A DNA stretch of 64,000 nt from Plasmodium malariae (Eukaryota; Apicomplexa; Aconoidasida; Haemosporida; Plasmodiidae), in NCBI RefSeq assembly GCF_900090045.1, contig NC_041782.1:434001-498000 (forward strand), in the 5' to 3' direction. The notes beneath the pieces were generated by a model, which did no database searches, had not been told where the DNA came from, and worked only from the letters and a program-made list of their open reading frames with translations. Made by a program: the position numbers and the translations under genes. Shown here piece by piece: positions 49,301 to 59,190 of this stretch (within the stretch, counting starts at the first letter, position 1; the number at the start of each line of letters is the position of its first letter).

Positions 49301-50365
49301 TATGGAAGAAGAAGCGCGATCAGACAACATGAAATATTAGATAAAATTATGGAGCTTGATATTAGCAACCAAAAAAGAAAAAATAAAAAGAAAAATAAAA
49401 AAAAAGAATCAACCTCATCAACAAGGAAAATTTATTTCACATCAAAAAACAGAAAAAAATATACATCGTTTCTTCTTGAAAATCCAAAAATCAAACAGTT
49501 ACTTATGTACCTTCCAAAATTTTTTGGTAAGATATTTCGTGTGTTGAAAAAAGTATTTTTTGATTTAAAAAAAAAAAAAATTTTGATGCAAAATGCTACT
49601 TGGAAAAATAAAATATTCATACCTGAAAGAGACTCATTAGGTTTATTTAAAAATACATCTTTCGAAAAATGGTACGTATCTTGGATGGACGAATTCAACA
49701 AAAATATCATTTCCAAGACTTACTATATACACATCTATTTAATTATATACATAATCACATTAGATTTTATTACAGCATACAAATTACATAGTAATCAAAT
49801 GATAATTAGCCCATTAAGACATCTTAGCTATTTTACTTATTTTTTTCTAAAATCTCTTCTAAACATACTTATATATATCTTTTACATCATGTTAACCTTT
49901 AAAATAAAGAAGTATAATTGTTATGATATCAGAAAGTATTATTTTTCAACCCTCTTCTTATGTATAGCAAAGTTATTCATTTCTTCACTTGACATATATG
50001 TAGCTATTACCTCCTTGGATTATTTTACAAGTCCTTATTATATCTATATCTACATTCACATGTTAATAATCCAAACATCCATATTATTAATAGTTAGGTA
50101 CCCAACACAGTATTTGTTATTTTTTATGTATGTTGTTTGCTTTACTTCCTTATATTGGGGTTTCTCAATACATAAGTCTTTTATGGAATTTATTTTCATT
50201 ATCGCATGTACCTCTATTACGATTGTATACTCTTATATATTAAGCTCAAGAACACTGGAAATTAACAGAAGAATACTATTTTCGAAGTATGAACTCCCTT
50301 ACCTCCTGTACTTGAAGGAAATTGTGTATTGTTTAAATAAAAGTCAGAGCAAGAAACATATGTAA
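46367..50365 (+). CDS. large membrane protein with two multi-span blocks, unknown function
   Basis: A protein of 1,332 residues. The first 185 residues contain five to six hydrophobic helices (about 16-36, 47-69, 80-102, 108-145 and 158-178). A very long Asn/Lys/Ser-rich hydrophilic region follows to about residue 1040, then a basic segment. A second block of about six helices spans roughly 1117-1290. The C-terminus has a helical stretch RTLEINRRILFSKYELPYL after the last helix. Two six-helix blocks, the last followed by an Arg/Glu helix, recall membrane nucleotide cyclases, but no cyclase catalytic domain is present. A perfect GTAAGT donor overlaps the stop (50362-50367), so the annotated end may really be an exon end. 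A short in-frame continuation from about 50420 to 50497 is possible but needs a very short intron. No transporter motif is visible. Confidence 0.8.
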   Translation: MENSARHSVDIKSEDFVVLIALQNLQTFIMIGYTAVNKVHLNFDFSYLWALCVGTILFIYSLISFVIIRTFVFSKLDIGKYVLELLFCVSIIVTCSLSIIIDSFKIANMQLLFFSFALTGCAYYNLITLFFFSVSIGILIQYNLNIDGFDLDINSLFFTDLFSYILQIIGGNILYFRMYDLCYLIVLSKKNPCKYVVASKEVKQLEKQIFTSLLNSYMCIKPKTSSDLMCTNYFLNKENSSIIDGDMKVKPNRSITYLDKLNKKKTLLTSTYNNSGIYNNNNNSNINNIRSLSNFGGNKRTNSYVKKFKLSNTLSLKRNTYLNRNNNGFVYSIEKSNDSELKNCTNNPDIFKKYYSSQSGKQQKMRSFIERTDRRLRKSKRVVYPNRTTQICENTKNIYKSEKSKTLKRPSLDEKNDKNVLLNMEKIGKKHEQNNVFKDTYDDNISERTSNKDNHFLIPVKGNMADDNLNAKKSSLESCEKVDAVIDIAADRSFSQWESMDSDKRRKQKQKGKKSKNESKIKSKIIREGKIKSERKRKSECESEIEGDERNNQSEENSMNFLKREEEPQDANDQSSYRNTHSDNSYHNKSVRSQNSHNNQHIMHDNPSYLKENGERKYYRHLSDNSYSNNRSMDNFQSKGIMKPNINKHQLDKSKKGENATNKSFDVTKQICEEKELHKLNKVQAEHLTEKDVKTNIMNLFKTLFKEDKNKNRTIHAKNEIIDPDMYNCNVLTCNYSIVKNIFSADVKNNKKKNHVLSVQTEYTKAIERDRENGNEQELKKVQMEKNNPKKNKIQRNDHDQNCKYIRSNEGNCAHKNSTGKQNENYCESYHDCGSNDDSEKRDKHLELITHEGGADEFDDNSIRLKDKLIHKNMSLPEGREFYNTPHYNNESYEDEMTLNKSVVFSKTKSSLNISTNNCSSFYNSRSFYSSHYPYNRSSNSNNNNIGVKKSTTFSTNYSQKSANNELKNTNKSNQNNKYGRRSAIRQHEILDKIMELDISNQKRKNKKKNKKKESTSSTRKIYFTSKNRKKYTSFLLENPKIKQLLMYLPKFFGKIFRVLKKVFFDLKKKKILMQNATWKNKIFIPERDSLGLFKNTSFEKWYVSWMDEFNKNIISKTYYIHIYLIIYIITLDFITAYKLHSNQMIISPLRHLSYFTYFFLKSLLNILIYIFYIMLTFKIKKYNCYDIRKYYFSTLFLCIAKLFISSLDIYVAITSLDYFTSPYYIYIYIHMLIIQTSILLIVRYPTQYLLFFMYVVCFTSLYWGFSIHKSFMEFIFIIACTSITIVYSYILSSRTLEINRRILFSKYELPYLLYLKEIVYCLNKSQSKKHM

Positions 50366-52135
50366 GTGTCAGGTTTGACCATCTTACACTGCTTTATTCC
50401 TTTTTTAAGCCAATAAAAGTTTTAGTCGTACAAAAAAGGACTCCAAAATTATGTTCTCTTAAGGTAGATGCATACACAGAGAACAGCACAAATAAATAAC
50501 ATTCGAGTACTTTACCCCACCCTAATGCATATTTTTAAACACATTTTTAAGTTAGTACATTTTTACGTTGGTGCATTTTTAAGTTGGTGTATTTTTAAGT
50601 TAGTGCACTTTTACGTTTGCGCATGATTAAGTTTGCGTATTTTTAAGTTAGCGCATTCTTAAATGACCACACTTTTACGTGATACGATTTTAAATTATAA
50701 ATTTTTAAGTTAGTACATTTTTAAATAAAAATATTTTGAAGTGCTGGTTTTTGCTAGCTAATTTTTTCTTTTCCATTATTGTAGTCTTTTAAAAATTTTT
50801 ACAATTAATAATTCATAAAAATAGAAAATTTAACAAGTTTTATTTTATCTTGCATTTACATAATTTTTTTTTTCCTTTTTCACTATTTTTTATTCCATTT
50901 CTTTAAAAACAAATTTTAATTAACTCTTTAATTGTTTTTTTTTTCTTATTATTTCTCATACCATATTTTTAAAATTCGTATTTTAATTACACATGGAATA
51001 AAGTATTACAATATATTATAATTTGTGATACACAAATATATATCAATTCTCAAATTATTATTTTGGCTATACCCAAAATGCAATTTATTTTTTGTTTTTT
51101 TGTTTTTTTTTACCTCCTTATATATATAAATATATAAGAAAATATATATAAATAGTATCATTTGTGTCACGTAAAAAAAGTTGACAAAAAAGGCAAAATA
51201 ACTTCCTCATTTTTTAGTGTATAATTTTCTTTCATCTTTCTTCATTTGCTTTATTGTTGCTCTTGATATATATGAATTTTCAAAACTTCCAACATTGCTG
51301 TGTTATTTCATAACCTCTGTTAATGTTGATTAAAAGCATGCTATTAAAATAGTCAAAACAAATACGGGTCAACTGTTTTTTTTTATCATTTCAGTTATAC
51401 ATTTTAGTTTCTTTTTAAAACCCTTGGTAAAATTATAATAATATTATATTAAAATAAAATACAAGCAAATAAACTTAGTAATCCTTTAAAGTATTCTTTA
51501 AAAATAGGAATGCCACAAAATTGCATACCTACAGTACACATCACCCACAATCAAAAGAGTTTATTATTTTTTTTATTTTTTTTTTATTTGGAAACACATC
51601 GAGTGCACACTTATTTACCGTTTTTAACTGCTTTTTCTTATGATTTTGCTATCAGATTTAATGTGGTATAATAACATAGCACAGGATGCGCTTAAAGCTA
51701 ATTCGTTATTACAGAATATATGCTTAAATATTTCACCATCTTCCTTTCTCATATTCTTTTTTTCATCTGCTCAATCTTGAATGAACTTAACAATTTTTGT
51801 AGTAATTTTTTTTTTTTTTTTTTTTTTGTTCACATATATAACAATTCAAAGTGGCAAATGCAAGTGAGAAGTTGCATGTTAAACAAGAATAAAAATTCTT
51901 TTAAAAATATAAATTGTTTTCCATAAAGGCATAACATTTCAAAATCGAAAAGTGTAGCACTCATAGGTGTACAACAAAAATACACTAAATCACAAGTATG
52001 TATAAGTGTATATATATATTAGCATATACATATATGGGCAAAATGTTTTACGCATATTTTTTTGTTTATATATAGGAAACATATCTATAAACAAGTGTAG
52101 AAGACCCAACAACGTTTTTCATCATTTTAGATAAA
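50366..52135. other. intergenic region with degenerate repeat
   Basis: About 1.8 kb between the multi-span membrane protein gene and the small four-exon gene. It starts with a GC-richer 150 bases that could be 3' UTR or a short terminal exon, then a degenerate repeat block at 50530-50735, then plain A+T-rich DNA. A short frame at 51720-51926 is low complexity and not called. Confidence 0.55.
50530..50735 (+). repeat. degenerate 16-18 bp repeat, TTTTTAAGTTAGTGCA type
   Basis: Roughly ten loosely conserved units containing TTTTTAAGTTAGTGCA or its variants (TACGTT, GGTGCA, GCGCAT) follow one another across about 200 bases. Units differ in length and sequence, so the array is old. It lies 170 bases past the stop of the membrane-protein gene and may be within its 3' UTR. 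Confidence 0.65.
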
Positions 52136-53016
52136 ATGATTTTGGTAAGAATATATAATAAAAAAAAAGGATATTGTTAATACAGTCAAACAAAGCTTGT
52201 AGTTGTGGTTTTTTTAAAACGAAATAGATATAGTATATATATATTTATATAATCATTTTTTATGTGTGAGTATAATTAAATGTAGATATGACCAAAAAAA
52301 TTGCATTAAATTAATGATTTATAATATGAATTTGGTCATTTCTATAGATATGTCTAACAAACAAATATATGTGTTCTCATTTTCGTATTTTATGTAAAAT
52401 TTAGTATAAAAATAAAAAATAGCAATACATTTATATAGCGACAGAGTTACCTAAACATGTGTACATATTACCATTCTGAAATGAGGATATATACGTAAAT
52501 TTATATTCTTATTAATTTATTTGCAGAAGAATTGTTCCATTCGTTATATATCAAATGAAATGAAGTCCCTTCCTAAACCTGTTCGTTTGAGGAAAATAAA
52601 ACTCCTATTAACGTTTATACATTATTATGTATCAGTTCTTGCGTCTCCTCTTATATACCTTTTTTCATGCACTTTTTTTTTTTTTTTTATCCCATTTTAG
52701 CCAGCTGGAACGGGGGTAGTATTTCATGGAAAATTACAACAAGTTAAGTACGCCATTAGTTTTCCAAGTTATATTTTTATAATATTCTCTGGGTTTATGG
52801 GAGCAATGTCTGGGAATTTTTTTTACAAAAAATTTATTTTAAGGAAAAACCCTCCAAATGTAAGATTATTTACAGCACACAAATATATGTATATGCTTAT
52901 ATATATATATATGTATATGTGTTTTTTCTTTTTGTTTTGTACTTTCATTTTAGCCTTTGAGAGACCCAAACGATTTACCACCAGAAAAGCATCCACACAC
53001 GCCTGAAGATGATTAG
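52136..53016 (+). CDS. 94-residue single-span membrane protein, four exons, possibly mitochondrial
   Basis: Exons 52136-52144, 52527-52580, 52701-52859 and 52954-53016 join in phase 0 throughout and give 94 residues. The start is a three-codon exon (Met-Ile-Leu), followed by a basic KNCSIRY stretch with no acidic residue before position 14, like a mitochondrial presequence. A PAGTGVVFHGKLQ segment comes next, then one membrane helix (about residues 39-58) and a KKFILRKN basic flank. The tail is Pro/Asp/His-rich, ending EKHPHTPEDD. The size, single span and Pro-rich tail recall small respiratory-chain or ATP-synthase accessory subunits, which is inference. The exon 2 donor (GTTCGT at 52581) is weak; an alternative phase-0 donor at about 52632 would add 17 residues. 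Confidence 0.65.
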
Positions 53017-55132
53017 AAAAAAAAGGAAAAAGTATATTGCTATAAAATACACTGTTGTAAAACATATTATCATAAAATGCAATGTTTCAAATGTTTTGCA
53101 AAATAAATACAAATGAAAACCAATAAAAAGTTCTTAAAAATTTTATTTATCCTTTAAAAAAATAATTAATAGAACATTCTCTCCAATATCTAAAACCGTA
53201 ATAATGAAAAAAAAAAAAAAAAAAGAAGCATTTTTTCGTCATTCTACCTCTTTATATGTTTACTAAAAAATGTAGTTACGTGCATACGTACTTATACGCA
53301 TCTCTACATTAATTTATATGTTAAATTTTTAGATATGTTTTTATATATTAAGTGTATGCACTGAATATTTGATAAAAAAAATATGGAAAAAAATAATACC
53401 TAATAAGGTGCATACTAACGAATGCCCATAAAAATGTTGACTTATAGTAGTATAAATATGTGTAGCATATACGAAGATGCATAAATATATCTATATATGT
53501 GTGGGTGTTGTATAGCCATAGAGAAAATTAAACTATTTCATTTGTGAATGGCAACAAATGAGAAAAATTCTATGTAATATATATACTGATAATAATGGAT
53601 TGAAAAAAAATATAATTATTCTTTTAAATGCCAATAATACAGTAAATTTTTCTTTTTCCTCTTTTTTTTTAATTTTTACCATATTTAAGTTGAAAAGCGT
53701 AGCATCTGAATTTAAAATTCATCTGCATTTTTAATGGTACATTATTTTTATATTTGATTAATATCACAGAGTTATGTCCACATATTATAATATAGTAGAT
53801 GACCTTTTTAGCTAATCAATTGTAGTTTTATTCTTTTTTTTTTCAAATAATACATACACTTTTATATATATACAAATATTTATGTGCATATACATATATA
53901 AACACAGCAACATATGCTTTTTAATGTTTACATGTTTGTATTAATTTAAAACAACTCTTAATATAATTCTCCATTCAATTTTGATCTATAATAAAACTAA
54001 TAAAAAAAAAAATGGTTATTAAATAAAAAAAAATATATATATCTTAAATTTTAACCTCACTTTATAACTAGCGAGTTGTAAAAAGTTTTTAATTAATATT
54101 TGTTAAGTATGATAAAAGGCGTTTTTCCTTCTTTGGTTAAATCAATACAAAAATTTTGCTCCTATGCTTTGAAAAATATTTTTAAATAATTTGTTTAACC
54201 CTTGGAACGACAATGATTTGCTCAAATGTACGCACAATTAAGAAAGTACACACATTCATATGTTCATATCTACATACGCATATGGGTATATATATATATG
54301 CATACAGCACAACCAATACTTGCTGTTTAGCCATTTTGCTCGTTTTGCTAAGTTTCTGAGCTTAATTATTCTATTATTTCCTTATTAATTTATTTATCGT
54401 TATAATAGTTCATATATTATCCCTTTTTTTTTCAATTTTTATCACACCACACATTTATACAAAATAGATTACATTTTTATATATTTTATGAAATCATGTA
54501 TACATATATACACATATATATATAACTTTTGAGCTTTCATATTCTCTATTCTTAATTCTATAACCCATTGTATATAAATCCTTTTAATTTAAATTTTTAT
54601 TAGTTTATTTTTCTCCATATTTCTATAATTCCGTTTTTTTTTTTTTTTAAATATCCTGTATTAATCTTAAATAAAATTAATGAAAACACCGAATTTTTAT
54701 AACTCATGTAAACAAGGTTTAAATCGAATGAAAAAAACATAAGAACTTCGAATTTATTTTTTCAAAAAAAAAAAAATATACACATACATTTATACATAAA
54801 CATATATCCTTCTTCATAACAGGACGAAATTAATAAAAGGTCCTAATTCTGTTATTTTCTATGTGCAGATATGAATCAATTCTTAAGGATTTCTGTTTGA
54901 GTAAATTAAAAATGTTTTTAATATGAGAAGCAAAAGTACATAACAAAGTTGTGTCAAAAATAGGCACTAATGCATTCCTTACATATCATTAATTCCGTTA
55001 GTACACAAATATATATATATATGCCTACGTACGCTCACACAGTAATATGCAACGCCCAAGCGCATAATATTATGAGTTAAACCTCTGGACAATAATTTAA
55101 ATTTTTTTTTACAGCCATATAAACACTTTGAA
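53017..55132. other. A+T-rich intergenic region
   Basis: About 2.1 kb with no supported gene. Poly-A at 53208-53224, (AT)n and ATAC tracts, and poly-T before the next gene. Frames on the minus strand at 54979-55281 overlap the RbfA start and are not supported. Confidence 0.6.
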
Positions 55133-55964
55133 ATGTATCTATATTTTTTCTTATTTCTGTTCACACTTACCAAAAGAAACTTTACAGTATATATTAAAAA
55201 GAAGGGAGATTTTTTAAATTCTATGCATTTCCTTTGCCCAAATGTACCAAAAAAATTATTTCCTCTGATTTTCTTATCCAAAAAAGAATCTACTCGTCAT
55301 GAAATATACAGAAAGAGATTTGAAAGAAAACTAAAAGATGCAATACAAGCAATTTTATACAAAAAAGGAATAAAATTTAATTATAAATATCATATTGATG
55401 AAGATATAATAGAAGGTATAACCGTTTATAAGGTTGAACTGAATAGCGATTGTTCTGTTGCCAAAGTTTATGTTGAAATAATGGGGGATTCCATCGATTC
55501 TAGACAAGTATGATTAAATTCAATAAAGTAAAATATTTATCAATGCTTAAGATGTTTGTAAGTTCGTTTTCTATAATTTTTCCAAATTTTCCTTCCGTTC
55601 TTTCAAAATTTAACCGTTTTATACTTATAAAATGCATATATATATATATATATATATCCATTTTTTAGTAATCCGCATAATTTATATTATTTTATTATTT
55701 TTTTGTTTATAGGGCTTCATATGGATAAAGAAAAACTGCAAAATTATTAGATATAAACTAGCTCAATTAATGAAGGATAGGAAAAGAGTACCTTTTCTAA
55801 ATTTTGTTTTAAGTAATCTAAGTGAACAAACGTTATTATTTTGTGAAATGGAAAACATAAAGGAGCATTATGCAGATATGTTTAAGGACGATTTGGAAAA
55901 AGCGGGCATAGGAACCGAGGAAAATTGGCAACAGTATATGGAACAAAACGACGACATAAAATAA
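55133..55964 (+). CDS. RBFA: ribosome-binding factor A (RbfA), probably apicoplast-targeted, two exons
   Basis: RbfA binds the small ribosomal subunit and assists late 16S rRNA maturation in bacteria and organelles. Exon 1 (55133-55507, 125 codons) and exon 2 (55713-55964) join in phase 0, giving 208 residues. A hydrophobic leader (about residues 2-13) followed by a Lys-rich, Asn-containing stretch to about residue 50 is the layout of a bipartite apicoplast leader. The mature part has the helix RKRFERKLKDAIQAIL, the KVELNSDCSVAKVYVEIMG strands (residues 100-118) that match the RbfA core (V-x4-D-x2-x-A-K-V-Y-V), and RVPFLNFVLSN (150-160), matching the conserved Arg-x-Pro-x-Leu-x-Phe near the family C-terminus. 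The usual length of RbfA is about 110-140 residues, consistent after removal of the leader. Mitochondrial targeting is the main alternative. Confidence 0.85.
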
Positions 55965-56836
55965 GGCCAATACAGTTATAAGCATGCTTCTCTTCTCACC
56001 AAATATATATGCATAAATAAATATACATATATATATACATGTGTATATGCAATGATCTACAAATTCCACATTTTTTTTGGTATTTCTCGCAAAGAGCTTT
56101 TTTAATTCGAACCATTTTTATTTTATGTTATGTCATATCCAGCATAAAAATTGTACACACTTTTTATTTAAAAAAAAAATATATATATATCTTTAATTAC
56201 TCGGTAAATTACGCAAAAATAAGAAAAGAAAAAAAAAAAAAAAAGGAATCCTTTTCCATTTTTTGTATATATTTTAAAGCAAAATAGACTTGTAAAAATT
56301 AATTAGCTATAATTTCTACTACAAATATAAAAAAATTACATAATATACATATATATAAATATATATATATTTTTTTTGCAAAAATGTGGATTTACAAAAT
56401 ATTATTAAATTTTCCCATTTTTACAATTAAAAAAAAATGAGGGCAGTACACGAGTGTAGTAAATCAAAATTATGCATATCAAATTTAAGTTGTTTATTTA
56501 AGTAAAATACGACCAAAATATGAATAAAATGTGACTAAAAATTAGTTTTTCAAAAATCGATTTTATAACTCTAATACATATATATACATATGGGCGTACA
56601 ATTTTCAAATAGAAGGAATGTTAAAGATAAATGAAAAATATGACAATTCCTCAAAAAATAGTCTTATAGTTTTACTAACCAGTTTAAAGTATTTTGAACG
56701 TTAATGACGGTTATTCTTTGTTTTTACATAAGAACTTCCTTATCCATTTTTTATCATCATCTGCAACAAGCTATTCACACAAGTTTTACCTTCATCTCAC
56801 ATCTTCCCTATTAATGCAATTAATTTCCCATTTTAA
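55965..56836. other. convergent intergenic spacer
   Basis: About 870 bases between the RbfA gene (plus) and Naa10 (minus), which converge. Contains poly-A at 56230-56244, AT tracts near 56345-56370, and no supportable coding frame. Confidence 0.6.
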
Positions 56837-57295
56837 TTATTTTGCAAAAACATACTCCATTAAATAAGCATCTTCTTTGTTTCCATAATACAGCGGCTCT
56901 GTTCCTTTAACTTTGTAATTTAATAAGTTGTAATATAAATTTAATGCGGCACTATTACTTATTCGAACATGTAAGCAAATATTATCAACATTATAAATGT
57001 CATTCACATATTGGTGTGTTTGGGTTATTAAATAAAAGGCTAGCTTTTGCTTTCTATAAGTTTTTAAAACAGCAACTGAAGTTAAATGTCCCTTCTTCTC
57101 ATTTTCTTCTTCTAGTTTTCCTAATGTATATCCACAAACTTTACCTTTCCCATCCTCTGCTATTTGACTTAAAGAAGGCCATGACAAGGCATGATAGAAA
57201 TAATATCTCATACTGTAATTTTCTGGTAAATTTATACTATTACATTCTTGCATTGACAGTAAATCATAAACGTTACTTTTTCTTATTGACAGCAT
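56837..57295 (-). CDS. NAA10: N-alpha-acetyltransferase NatA catalytic subunit (Naa10/ARD1)
   Basis: A 152-residue intronless GNAT-family acetyltransferase that, with the Naa15 scaffold, acetylates nascent protein N-termini at the ribosome using acetyl-CoA. The match to Naa10 runs the whole length: IRKSNVYDLLSMQECN at the start, NLPENYSMRYYFYHALSWPSLSQIAED (the substrate-site LPENY segment and WP motif), GKVCGYTLGKLEE, GHLTSVAV, the acetyl-CoA loop at residues 80-86, CLHVRISNSAALNLYYNLLNYKV and YYGNKEDAYLMEY near the end. Eukaryotic Naa10 is often longer, with a disordered tail that is absent here. The canonical acetyl-CoA motif R-x-x-G-x-A has a Lys in place of Gly (R81-K-Q-K84-L-A86), listed under findings. 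Expected cytosolic, ribosome-associated. Confident call. Confidence 0.95.
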   Translation of the reverse strand: MLSIRKSNVYDLLSMQECNSINLPENYSMRYYFYHALSWPSLSQIAEDGKGKVCGYTLGKLEEENEKKGHLTSVAVLKTYRKQKLAFYLITQTHQYVNDIYNVDNICLHVRISNSAALNLYYNLLNYKVKGTEPLYYGNKEDAYLMEYVFAK

Positions 57296-59190
57296 TTTAA
57301 CAATAAATATGAAATTAAAAAAAAAAAAAAAAATTAACTATTTCGAAATATACTTTCTGCTTCTTATTTGTGCATCTGCAGCTAATAAGAAATTTTCAGA
57401 CTTATAACTCAAAGATGTTTGGGCAAAGGACAAATATACATGCACATATATACAATTATAAAACACCCTTTCGCGCTAATGCTGCTACTATTATTTTTAC
57501 AAGAGTAATTCATACACCACGATGTATAACTCATTTGCTAACAAGAAATTCTCACCATACAGTCATAAAAAAATCATACTTCAATCTAGAATAAGTTTTA
57601 TCTCTCCAAATATATGGTTCATACATATTATAATTACATTTAACAAAATTAAATATTTAATATTCAAAATATCCTATTTGCTTGGTTTCCAAAACATTAT
57701 ATATCATATTATTTTGCTCTCTCTTCCATTCAATTAGAATGTACTTCATTTTTTTATTTTATAAAAACAAACGTTTTAATTTGCCATATTTTGTTATATC
57801 TTGTTTTATTTTGCTATATTTTGTTATATTTATTTTATTATATATTTTTTTTTTTTTTTTATTTCAACTTGTATGTAATTATATTCTCATTTAAGCCATT
57901 CGTAAATACGTAAATTACTACACGGACATATTAATATAGAATATTTTATACTGTTTTATAAATTCAAATATTTTTTGAAAAGCACTTCAAAATACTACTG
58001 AAAAAAGTACAATATTTATTTGTTCAAACGCTAAAAATAGGAGCACGAATAATGTAACACAAGAATTATTTTATGAGGAAACTTTTCAAAGACGTAGATG
58101 AGTGACAGCTATAATATAAAAAAAAATAATAATTCTGCACACCTATATATAATACGTATATATAACAATTACTTTACGAATGTTGCTCTTAACGTATTAT
58201 TAAACAATGTGAGGTCATTTCTTAACAGTACTATTATGTACGTTTGCCTTATATCCAACGTATTCATCGATACGTATATAACATTAAAACTGGTTTAACA
58301 TATTCATGGTAGCTCGCATAACGAATGACCACATACCTTATATATATTTTTTGAGGATACTAAAAGCTTACATGTTAAACATTTTATGCAGTAAAACCTG
58401 CGAAAATATTTGCATTTTAACATGTTTAGTTGCTTCAAGTTCCCTTTTTCTTTTTTTGGAATCCATGTATGTACTTACAAACAGCAGATATAAAATATAA
58501 AAAAAAAAAAAAAGAAAAAAAAATTAAACGAAAGTTTAGTAAAAGCATAAAAAAAAGAAAAATATGTGGACGTAGAAGCAGAAAAGCTTAATATTCAGGA
58601 AAAATTTAGCGCAATTATTTTGCATAAAATGTATAGTAAATAAATGCAACACAACAATTGATAGCTACAAGTATGTAAAAAACACATGTGTCATGAAGGT
58701 AGAATAGAAAACACAAATAATTCAATAATAAATGAAGAAAAAAAAAAAAAATGTGAAATAAAAAAATTACGGAAAAAAAAAAATTAAGAAGGTTAAAACA
58801 CGGGCTTATGTATTTTACCTCGAAGCATTGTTACTTCGTAATTGAATATATATACAAAAACAGTTTAAATAAAATGGAATTTAAAAAAATAAAAAAATGC
58901 ATAATTATAAATCTTTTGAAATATGAACAAAATTTATTAGTGACCAACAATTAACAAAAAAAAAACATTTGATAAAAAAAAAAAAAAAAAAAAGTAAATA
59001 AGGAGAGATAAATATATAAACATCAGGAATCTCCCGATCTTTTTTTACTTTTTATTTGAAGCAGTCGGGAACAATTAGGTGCACATGTATTCCTATACCC
59101 GCATATTTATATGTACCTACATATTTATGCATACATGTGAAGGCATACATATTATGACCTCACCTGTCCAGTGTATGCGCGAAAGAGCTA
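57296..59190. other. spacer with C-enriched, coding-like fragments of unclear status
   Basis: About 1.9 kb between two minus-strand genes. Unlike other spacers it contains C-richer stretches with short frames: an ATG frame at 57415-57594 (59 residues, rich in Arg, His and Thr with only one acidic residue, a composition like a mitochondrial leader) and frames at 58098-58298 and 58306-58500. No splice pattern or start/stop layout joins them into a gene. They could be 5' leader sequence, antisense RNA or exons of an uncalled gene. A 6-bp inverted repeat (TCCCGA/TCGGGA) lies at 59032-59070, just 3' of the large minus-strand gene. Confidence 0.35.

Noticed and set aside
50362..50500. Short terminal exon of the large membrane protein gene after a GTAAGT donor
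   Set aside because: An in-frame continuation exists, but it needs an intron of only about 58 bases; left as a possibility rather than a called exon.
58306..58470. Minus-strand stretch reading VCGHSLCE, like part of a RING finger
   Set aside because: No further zinc-binding cysteines follow in frame and a stop comes three codons later; flanking DNA gives no RING continuation. Treated as chance.
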